A program made the translations under genes and the position numbers. This document shows, one piece after another, positions 57,085 to 64,000 of a stretch of DNA of 64,000 bases (positions are counted from its first letter, which is position 1; each line of letters starts with the position of its first letter). The notes under the pieces were generated by a model. It was not told the origin of the DNA. It made no database searches and saw only the letters and a list, made by a program, of their open reading frames with translations. Source of the DNA: Scheffersomyces stipitis CBS 6054 (taxonomy: Eukaryota > Ascomycota > Pichiomycetes > Serinales > Debaryomycetaceae); NCBI RefSeq assembly GCF_000209165.1, contig NC_009042.1, positions 1,364,001 to 1,428,000 of the forward strand. The letters are read 5' to 3'.

Positions 57085-59196
57085 ATGTCTATAGAGAGTT
57101 TAATAGCTTCGTACCAGAGGCGGTACGATGAGCTCGACGAAAATATAGCTTCCATAGCTCGTGGTGTCAACTTTGCCTCTCTTTCTAACAATCCCAGATT
57201 GGTTCAACAATTTCACGGCCCTAGCAATACTGAGAGCGAGAATGAAGAGCAAGAGGCCGACCTTTCAAAGCTCAGCATTGCGCAATTGAACCGGAAATAT
57301 GACGATGTCGACAATTACATTGTAGAATTGCAGAAAATAGAGTTGCTAAGCCGTAAACTCGACGAGATCAACGTGCTTCTTTCCAAAAAGAAATCTGTTA
57401 GTGACTTACTTGATTTTCAGCAACTTTTCACTCTCTTCAGGAGCGCAAAAGAGACTACCACAGCTGCAGCTTCGGCGAATGTTAACATAGTAATCTATAA
57501 GCATATCGCCAAATCAGTGGAGACGGCGTTTGCGCTATTTGTAGAACAATTGGAGGAATATTTGCGTTTTCTTTTGCCAGACGAATACACCATTGAAAAC
57601 ATCTCGATCTTGAATGAGTTCAATGCTCTTCTAGACAAGAATGCCACGAAGCTCGAATCGTATTCGAAATTGCGCTCCCAATGGGACTCCCTTGTCGACA
57701 AGTTGCTTTCACCCAAACATACAAAGTTCAAATTGACTCTTGTTGACGATAAATTTGCTGATTACGATTCGATTTCGCTTGTGTTGACAGAAGATGAAAC
57801 CAGTGTCACGGGATTCATTAAATCTGTACGGAACTTGCTCGAGTTTATCAATTTTCTTCAATTGGATACATTAAAGCATTACTTGAATTCGAAGATTTCG
57901 CTTTTGCTCATAAACAAGATTTCGGTCAATATCGATGGAATTGTCAATAATAAAGAAAGCATCGATGGCTTGAAGATTTTGGTCGACTACAGCACTTCAA
58001 CAAACTGGAATGTACTCGCTGGTTTACACAGCACAGATACAAAACTGATAGAGGAGAAGCTCAACAAGTTGCATTTAGACTGGATCATCGACAACTTCAT
58101 AAATGATATCAGAAAAGCGTTCAACTCCGAGTTGATAGAAAAGACTAAAGAATGGACCCATTCAATCGATACTTCCATCCAGTCAAAAGAATCGCAGAAT
58201 AAGAAATTCAAGGATACTCAAAAGGAATCACAAACAGATCCACAAAATGAAAAAGTAGAAGATGATGACGATGCATGGAACGAAGACTGGGACGATGCTT
58301 GGGATGAAGACGAACCCAAGACTGAAATAGCGACTGAGACAAAACCACAAGCTGGAACTGCAGCTGAAAGCAATGCTGAACAAGATTCAAATAAGAGCAT
58401 TATTGTAATCACTGAGTTACCAACTGAAGTGGAATCAATAGTAGAAAAGTACAGACAGCATTCACTGGATGTTTCGTATTTGATAAGTTCTGTCAAGGCT
58501 TTATCACTTCTGAAATATCCGCCTTTGTCCAGATCGTTTTTGCTTTTGAACGATATGACGTATTTGGCAAGTAGACTTGATTCACCAGAGTTGGTACGTT
58601 TTGCTGAATCCAACTGGAACCAGTATTTAGTCACATTTTACCAGGGACTCAAGAGTATATTGGGTTCGTTAAACTTGAGCGACTCCGATTCCAACGACGC
58701 TCAGGAAGACGATACTTATGGAGAACTTGACGACTACAATCTTAACCAGTTAAGTTTGATATATTCGTGGTTTGACACTCTTGTCCTGGAGACAGATTTG
58801 CAGCAGACCAACAACGAGCGGTTCAAGCAACTCATTATCCAGCTCGTAGAATTTGTAAACGCATGGTTGATACACAAGATATTGAGCTTTTTTGAGATCA
58901 CTGAAGGGCAATCAACGAAGATTGCCAACATCATCGACTCGCTCAACAACGTCACTGTTCCGTATGTAATGCAAATCGGCGAGAGCCAGGCCAACATCAA
59001 GTCGTACAACAAATTGAACAACTACAAGTTCTTGCTCAACAACCATTTGAAGGATATCATGGACCGGTTTTACCAGGGCGAGTTGTTTGATATGGAAACC
59101 GACGAGTTGATTAAGGTGATCAAGAGTGTGTTCATCCACAGCGAGCTACGTGATAACTACATCAACGAGATTATCGAGTTCAGAAACATGACTTAA
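57085..59196 (+). CDS. DSL1: Vesicle tethering factor Dsl1
   Basis: Dsl1 is the core subunit of the ER-resident Dsl1 tethering complex (with Tip20 and Sec39) that captures COPI vesicles. The 703-residue protein has an N-terminal coiled region (about 1-120) and helical tether domains. A Trp-bearing acidic loop follows at about 388-410, with Trp398, Trp402 and Trp406 spaced every four residues between Asp/Glu. This is the lasso that binds COPI coatomer subunits. The C-terminal domain has YVMQIGESQANIKSYNKLNNYKFLLNN. Length fits (754 in S. cerevisiae). The ATG gives a natural start. The acidic Trp motif plus length and C-terminus make the call good. Confidence 0.87.
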   Translation: MSIESLIASYQRRYDELDENIASIARGVNFASLSNNPRLVQQFHGPSNTESENEEQEADLSKLSIAQLNRKYDDVDNYIVELQKIELLSRKLDEINVLLSKKKSVSDLLDFQQLFTLFRSAKETTTAAASANVNIVIYKHIAKSVETAFALFVEQLEEYLRFLLPDEYTIENISILNEFNALLDKNATKLESYSKLRSQWDSLVDKLLSPKHTKFKLTLVDDKFADYDSISLVLTEDETSVTGFIKSVRNLLEFINFLQLDTLKHYLNSKISLLLINKISVNIDGIVNNKESIDGLKILVDYSTSTNWNVLAGLHSTDTKLIEEKLNKLHLDWIIDNFINDIRKAFNSELIEKTKEWTHSIDTSIQSKESQNKKFKDTQKESQTDPQNEKVEDDDDAWNEDWDDAWDEDEPKTEIATETKPQAGTAAESNAEQDSNKSIIVITELPTEVESIVEKYRQHSLDVSYLISSVKALSLLKYPPLSRSFLLLNDMTYLASRLDSPELVRFAESNWNQYLVTFYQGLKSILGSLNLSDSDSNDAQEDDTYGELDDYNLNQLSLIYSWFDTLVLETDLQQTNNERFKQLIIQLVEFVNAWLIHKILSFFEITEGQSTKIANIIDSLNNVTVPYVMQIGESQANIKSYNKLNNYKFLLNNHLKDIMDRFYQGELFDMETDELIKVIKSVFIHSELRDNYINEIIEFRNMT

Positions 59197-59411
59197 CATA
59201 TAAATTAGTAGTTCTATATGATCGGTATTCATTTACATTATTTATTCATTCTAGATATGCTTTTAGGAAGATTAACAGCTTCGAACAGTTGTAACAGTCC
59301 TAGATCGCTACAGTATAATTTGGTCATAATTGTAGTTTGGTCATAACTGTTTGACTATTACTAATACCATAAATGTCGTTTTGAGTCAAAGTGATGGCCA
59401 ATTCCTCTAGT

Positions 59412-59636
59412 CTACTGGATGACCTTTCCGTCGTTGATCTTCTTTCCTGTCTTGGCGATAGTGTTGTAGACGGTATCGAAGTCGAGGGCGTCTGTAGTTG
59501 TTACGTCGACAGTCTGCTTCTCCAACGAAATGTCAATGTCAGAAACACCGTCCAATTTTTTCAATACTCTGTCAACAGCTCCGGAACAGCCGGAGCAGGA
59601 CATGGAAACGTCAAAGTGGTACTTGTGGCCAGACAT
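59412..59636 (-). CDS. ATX1: Copper metallochaperone Atx1
   Basis: Atx1 ferries Cu(I) from the cytosol to the Ccc2 P-type ATPase in the Golgi, which loads multicopper oxidases such as Fet3. The 74-residue protein has one HMA domain, a beta-alpha-beta fold around the copper motif MSCSGC (MxCxxC), and the conserved C-terminal KTGKK lysines that contact Ccc2. The longer upstream frame (to 59753) lacks similarity; the ATG at 59636 gives the expected length (73 in S. cerevisiae). Confidence 0.96.
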   Translation of the reverse strand: MSGHKYHFDVSMSCSGCSGAVDRVLKKLDGVSDIDISLEKQTVDVTTTDALDFDTVYNTIAKTGKKINDGKVIQ

Positions 59637-60149
59637 TGTGTGTGGGAATAAATTGAGATGGTTATAATAAAACTGGTGAGAGCTGACAGAAAAGACGCTT
59701 ATGAATCCTTTTATATAGAATTTCAAAGCAGATTGAATAGATAAAAAGTTCAAAATTAAGGCAAGTCTTTACGCAGCGAAAATAGCGCACGACATTTTAC
59801 CGCCACACCTGAAACTACAGCGCAAATACCGCAGATGATTTACAAGCTTTGCATTACATGATATAATAATTATAAGGTTGTATAATAAAGCTTACTGTAC
59901 CTTAAGTAGTGTTTAGTCGCCTATGCACGCGATTTATGCTATGTCGAATCGTGTATGTTGGACCTGGCGTCCAAGCTGGTGACACCGTTCTGACTTTTTG
60001 CAGCCATCGTGAGGACTGCATCATTTTGAGGCACGAGGGTTTAACCTCCAGCTATTTTATACTCTATCTAGGTCTAATTGGGTCTAATTACCTTAATTCG
60101 AACGGAACTTGACAACTCAATTTTCCTTCAACTAACTGTACTATTAGCA
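59637..60149. other. Intergenic region between the recombinase-derived gene and ATX1
   Basis: This 513-bp region holds the ATX1 promoter and the 3' end of the next gene, which is on the same strand. No gene or repeat is seen. Confidence 0.4.
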
Positions 60150-62261
60150 TCACCTTTGGCTTAGGATGCGGACAAATTCGCGTTTCGAATGCGTAGGATA
60201 GTTTTGGATCTTACTGATGAAATCGTGTAAACTCAATTTCTGGCGGCTAATGTAATCATCGATCACTAGCCCGATCTCAAATCTCCCACTGTCATAAATG
60301 GTGGATCCAGCTTGTGAAGAAGTAGCCCCACTTTCAGCCACTAAGTCATTCAAAAAGTCACTCACAACTTTTCTACTTGCATATAATTCATGATCACCAC
60401 TGTCTTGGATCCAGTCTAATCCCCATTTACGAACTCTTTCTTCTATTAATTGCCATTCTTCAATTATTTCAATTATAGTCGTGATCGCTCGGTTAATATG
60501 GAATTTGGGTGCAACCCTGGGTCTGGCATTTTCAATAGTACCATCTATAATGTCTGCCAATTTTGGTCCTTTTCTGAAAGTCTCTCGTGCAGAAGACTTC
60601 CTTTGACCAATTTCACCTTCGGTACTAGAAACTTCAACTATTTGATGCAAAACATCCAGCTTACGAATGATTGCATCATTATTGCGTTTTTGTGATTTTC
60701 CTCGTGTAGAATCATTCTCAATAACACTTTTGTTAGATTCATAACTTTCCAAAAATTCTTTAAGAACAGAGATATTTGGAATCTCTCGAGGATGGTTAAC
60801 ATCATGCTCACCATTAATCTGATGCAACCGGTTCAACCGGCTCAATATTTCTCTCATTTTCTTTACTGTAATGTTAGGATTATTAGGAATGATATCTTCA
60901 ATAAAAAATCTTTTTAGTATTTCCCCTCGAACATGGAAACTATCAAGTGATATTTTTGCACAGAATCGAACATATCTAGCTATTTCGGAACAGTACAACC
61001 TCTTGCTAGCCTCTGTAAGACCGTTTAGCAAAGTTGTATCTTCAAACAATATGTTCAATTTTGCCAATAGCTTACCTTCCAACTTGCTTTGAGGGGTATT
61101 AATCAATCCTTTTGAAACTGGATCATGATCTGATTCTGGACTTGGATCAGAGTTATTTCTCTTTCTTTTTAATGGCGAGAGTGTAGCTGACTCATTTTCT
61201 CCACCTGGTTCATTCTTCTCAACTTCTGCCAAAAATTCATTCATGACATCAACAAGATCACTTTCATGATAGGTATCATTGTAAGCAATGGCATTGAGTT
61301 GATTTAATTTAAGCAAGCTGCTTCTAAGATTTTTCAACCTTGCTAAGGCATATCCTGAGTTTTTATTTTGGACCTCATTAATGAGGTAGGATCTTAATAT
61401 GTCATTATTTAAAAGAAAGTTGTTCAACCCTTGACTAGCACAATATCTGATGAAGCGTCTTATGTCTGTGGAATAAGCCTTGAAGGTTTTTGCAGTCAAA
61501 CTGTTCAATATGTGACGGGTTTTATCTGAATTTGTTATTTCGTTGCTAAACTTCAGTATCAATTTAACTTCATTTTCTGACGTTTTCTTCTTTGTAGTTT
61601 CGCCTATCTTAACAATCTTGTCTTTTTTGACTTCCAAACTTTTTTGCTCTTCATTGGTTTCTACTGTGGACAGGGAAGCTTTCTCCTTCTCCTGGTTGTA
61701 ACTCTGAATCAATTCCTCAATTAAGTCATCACTTAAGAGCTCAAATGGCTGATCCAAAGGATAGACTATTCTGTTCATATGATAGAGTTTGTTCAAAGGC
61801 GATCTTATACTTTTGATGGTATTTTCACTGATTTGACCACGGCGACTGATTTCTGCTTGGATCAATTCTTTGGCCAATGCCTTGGTTACAAAGAAGTTAT
61901 CCAACCCCTTATTAGCGCAATGGCGTATATATCTTCTAATCTGGTAAAGGTACTTTTCCTGGGTTTCATTTCTTAGGTAGCTTAGGGTCTTCATTGCGGC
62001 TTCAGAGGACAACACCTCCTTGTCAAATTTAGAAAGAAGCTCTTTTTCTGCATCAGATCGCTTGCCAAATCTCGACAGAGTAGCCGGAATCGTGAACATA
62101 TGTTTTGCCAACTTTTCAACCATTGGGGTATTTGAAGCGGAGGCCGAAGTAGTTTTCTTAGGCGGCTGTTCTAGTGAGTTGGGTTGTCTAGCAACCTCGG
62201 ACGCCGGGGTAGAAGCTGGCATGCCTTCGGAGCTGGGATTGCTCTGCCTGTTTCTGGCCAT
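60150..62261 (-). CDS. Crypton/tyrosine-recombinase-derived DNA-binding protein with three tandem core-binding-like repeats and a Gcr1-like C-terminus
   Basis: The 703-residue protein (start ATG at 62261; an in-frame GTG at 62288 gives 9 more) contains three homologous ~100-residue repeats at about 89-190, 249-347 and 409-509. Each has the pattern Y-x-x-(Q/D/E)-I-x-R-(Y/F)-(I/V)-R-x-C-A-x-x-x-L-(D/N)-x-F. Each is followed by a helix ending LxxL(N/R)(K/Q/R)L. This layout matches the N-terminal helical core-binding domain of tyrosine recombinases (also in Crypton elements and Ndc10-like proteins). The catalytic R-H-R-Y domain is not seen. The C-terminus (about 579-681) looks like the GCR1_C/Hot1/Msn1 DNA-binding domain (IIEIIEEW...GLDWIQD...ELYASRKVVSDFL). 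Fungal Cryptons pair a recombinase with such a GCR1_C domain. A transcriptional or chromosomal role is inferred. Confidence 0.7.
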   Translation of the reverse strand: MARNRQSNPSSEGMPASTPASEVARQPNSLEQPPKKTTSASASNTPMVEKLAKHMFTIPATLSRFGKRSDAEKELLSKFDKEVLSSEAAMKTLSYLRNETQEKYLYQIRRYIRHCANKGLDNFFVTKALAKELIQAEISRRGQISENTIKSIRSPLNKLYHMNRIVYPLDQPFELLSDDLIEELIQSYNQEKEKASLSTVETNEEQKSLEVKKDKIVKIGETTKKKTSENEVKLILKFSNEITNSDKTRHILNSLTAKTFKAYSTDIRRFIRYCASQGLNNFLLNNDILRSYLINEVQNKNSGYALARLKNLRSSLLKLNQLNAIAYNDTYHESDLVDVMNEFLAEVEKNEPGGENESATLSPLKRKRNNSDPSPESDHDPVSKGLINTPQSKLEGKLLAKLNILFEDTTLLNGLTEASKRLYCSEIARYVRFCAKISLDSFHVRGEILKRFFIEDIIPNNPNITVKKMREILSRLNRLHQINGEHDVNHPREIPNISVLKEFLESYESNKSVIENDSTRGKSQKRNNDAIIRKLDVLHQIVEVSSTEGEIGQRKSSARETFRKGPKLADIIDGTIENARPRVAPKFHINRAITTIIEIIEEWQLIEERVRKWGLDWIQDSGDHELYASRKVVSDFLNDLVAESGATSSQAGSTIYDSGRFEIGLVIDDYISRQKLSLHDFISKIQNYPTHSKREFVRILSQR

Positions 62262-63564
62262 TGTCGACAGTGGCGACCAGCAGAACACTGTAAGGGAACT
62301 TCTTCAACGAATTTCTATATAAATGTCTCCACCACCCCACAGAAATTTCATAGAATTTCAGTTGTGAAGATCTTCCAAGATCAGAATTCAACAGAGAATT
62401 TTCACTTTTGTGACGGAACCTTAAAAAAATTCTTTAGTGACTTGGAACACCGAAGGAAGTTTTGAAAGAACCTATCGAGATGGAAAGAACAATTCAGAAA
62501 GTAATGGTTTCCAAATACTCCATTCCCTCGTCAATTGTTCGTCCACCTTCGAAATGAATTTAACCGTGGGAACGGATTTGTGGCCGACATGGGAAAAAAA
62601 ATGAGTTAATAAATTCAGCAGCTGCAAGCTTGCATTGGAAGGTCAAGTAGCAAACCGAACAGGATTTCTCTCGTTTCAGCGGCTAGGCCATTATTGTTAT
62701 CAGCGGCCATGCCGGTCCAATGCGATAGTTGTGGTGGAATTGCCTGGACTAGGGTCGGGGTTTTGTGTATTCCAAGACAAAGAAATTTCGTATATCGCAA
62801 TAAAAAATTAGATCCCTGTAAGTGACAGATTTTGTCTACCACCGTCAGTCCAGACCGGGCTTCAGGAGCGTCTGGAGACTACAAAAAATTATGAAAAAAA
62901 TACCATTCGGAGGACCTTGAAAATAATTACTGTAATGTATATGTAGGTCTCTTTTGAAAATCCTGTTAACTGAAACTCAGATCGTCATTCTATTCTTATC
63001 GAGAGGACTTTTTTTCATTTGACTCTTAAACCTGGTCCATAATGTAAGAATATGAGCAGACAGGATTTCTGTATTTGTGAGAGGTACATACACAACTGCA
63101 TGTGTGGCATGCTCATAGCCTCTAAACCATGCAGGAGACAATGTCGTAACTCCTTCCATTTTCAGCTTCTTTCGTATAGCAAATTTCTTTGGTGTCAATT
63201 CCGAAGTATCTGACAGCCGTATCGAGTTTCTACATTCAAACATACATACTGTACAGTTGTGCCTAGCCCTGATCGACGTTGCTGTCGTCGTAATTAGCAG
63301 ACTTGCCCCAAAACAATTTTCTTCCTGCAGCGCGGCTGCAGAAGCTTGATTCCAAATAAGCCATAGCTTATGTCTTATCGGCATCTCGGGTTCTTACACT
63401 CACGCTAAGCAGGCGTACTGGCACATAAACAAGCAGAATTTATTTTTGGCCGTGCATTGTATTATCCATTTTTGTAATTAAATCTCGGGAAAAAAACATT
63501 TATATTGAACAAATTTAAGTCTCTAACTAAATTTCGGGATAAACGTATAGATAAAAAGAAAATT
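62262..63564. other. Intergenic region YOR1-like / recombinase-derived gene
   Basis: This 1.3-kb region lies upstream of the recombinase-derived gene and downstream of the transporter. It holds one ATG-started 135-codon frame (entered at low confidence) and otherwise AT-rich sequence with several A-runs. I see no repeats or tRNA. Confidence 0.4.
62977..63384 (-). CDS. Doubtful 135-codon open reading frame
   Basis: An ATG-started frame of 135 codons in an otherwise gene-free stretch. It encodes a basic protein with several Cys and a segment near 78-118 (SPAWFRGYEHATHAVVYVP) that is not obviously random. I recognise no family, and there is no leader or promoter evidence. It may be chance or the remnant of a lost gene. 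Confidence 0.2.
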   Translation of the reverse strand: MPIRHKLWLIWNQASAAALQEENCFGASLLITTTATSIRARHNCTVCMFECRNSIRLSDTSELTPKKFAIRKKLKMEGVTTLSPAWFRGYEHATHAVVYVPLTNTEILSAHILTLWTRFKSQMKKSPLDKNRMTI

Positions 63565-64000
63565 CTAAAGGACGAAATCGGAAATGCCGATGTTTGACTT
63601 GTCGCACATCTGCCTGAATATACCTCCGTCGGAGTTAAAAAGTTCCACGGGCGTACCAAATTCCTTAATTTCGCCTTTATCCAAGGTAAGGATTCTATCG
63701 TAGCTGAGAATTGTCTTCAACCTATGGGCAATACACAAAATCGTACAGTCAGCAAACTCCTTGGCGATTATGCTCTGGATCTTGCTATCCGTCTCGTAAT
63801 CCACGGATGATGTGGCTTCGTCTAAAATTAGAATCTTAGTATCTCTAACAAGTGCTCTAGCAAACGCGAGTAATTGTCTCTCACCCAAAGAGAAATTTGC
63901 GCCGTCGTCCTCCACATTCTGATATAAGTGAAATTTGGACAATTCCGCTCCCGAATTCTCTTCCTTGTTATATTCTGCCGCTTGGGCTATTTCTTCGTCA
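63565..64000 (-). CDS. YOR1: ABC transporter of the YOR1 type (ABCC), C-terminal fragment; start outside window
   Basis: The frame runs to the window end, so only the last ~144 residues are present. They cover the second nucleotide-binding domain: the ABC signature FSLGERQLL, Walker B ILILDEATSSVD, and the His-switch IAHRLKTI. The C-terminus with FGTPVELFNSDGGIFRQMCDKS resembles S. cerevisiae Yor1, a plasma-membrane multidrug (oligomycin) exporter, more than Ycf1 or Ste6. The symbol is by best recognition; family membership is certain. The gene is on the minus strand. Confidence 0.8.
   Translation of the reverse strand, partial: DEEIAQAAEYNKEENSGAELSKFHLYQNVEDDGANFSLGERQLLAFARALVRDTKILILDEATSSVDYETDSKIQSIIAKEFADCTILCIAHRLKTILSYDRILTLDKGEIKEFGTPVELFNSDGGIFRQMCDKSNIGISDFVL

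Noticed and set aside
1..64000. CRISPR arrays, prokaryotic operons, retroelement proteins, rRNA genes
   Set aside because: None found. Gene structure, introns and tRNAs are those of a budding yeast, and no direct-repeat/spacer pattern or reverse transcriptase/integrase frame is present.

Overview
This window is nuclear DNA of a budding yeast, very probably of the CTG-Ser clade (Scheffersomyces / Debaryomyces / Candida relatives). Genes are dense, mostly intronless, and almost every one has a clear Saccharomyces counterpart. Two spliceosomal introns with yeast consensus signals are visible (GTATGT...TACTAAC...AG in LSC2, GTACGT...GCTAAC...TAG in CPD1). Leucine is written mainly as TTG. A CTG codon in GCN5 (37169-37171) sits where both S. 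cerevisiae and human proteins have an invariant serine, which points to CUG=Ser decoding. A genus-level assignment is only a guess. CTG codons are shown as Leu in a standard translation but should probably be read as Ser.

Layout. 1-7.6 kb: end of the DEAD-box helicase DBP8, a DUF202 membrane protein, BRF1 (Pol III TFIIIB), SDA1 (60S biogenesis) and HMO1, a block rich in ribosome-production genes. 9-16.5 kb: mitochondrial malonyl transferase MCT1 with an odd in-frame repeat, C1-THF synthase ADE3, a mitochondrial rhodanese (RDL2-like) and RRP36. 17.6-22.6 kb: an iron-uptake pair, a FRE ferric reductase and the FTR1 permease, on the same strand and both with CCAAT boxes upstream. 24.9-28.8 kb: LSC2 (succinyl-CoA ligase beta, split by a 706-nt intron) and PUP2 (proteasome alpha5). 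28.9-35.6 kb, minus strand: SPC97, ATG7 and NMD3. 36.4-40.4 kb, plus strand: GCN5, a SOL-type 6-phosphogluconolactonase and CPD1 (4-nt first coding exon). 40.5-47.1 kb: tRNA-Leu(UAA), ECM32 helicase, tRNA-Ser(AGA) and ALG6. 48.8-59.2 kb: a large SH3/RasGEF protein, a small single-TM orphan, a Sos7/Kre28-like kinetochore protein, a possible Pex11-family protein and DSL1. 59.4-64 kb: ATX1 copper chaperone, a protein with three tandem recombinase-type DNA-binding repeats plus a Gcr1-like C-terminus, and the last part of a YOR1-type ABC transporter cut by the window end.

The genes are mostly independent housekeeping units rather than operons. Loose functional links are ribosome biogenesis (DBP8, SDA1, HMO1, RRP36, NMD3, with PAC/RRPE-like promoter elements at some) and metal homeostasis (FRE, FTR1, with ATX1 supplying copper for the multicopper oxidase that partners FTR1). 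The most unusual item is the 703-residue protein at 60150-62261. It looks like a domesticated Crypton or tyrosine-recombinase-derived DNA-binding protein in which the N-terminal recombinase-like domain has been triplicated. No retrotransposon, CRISPR array or prokaryotic feature was seen.
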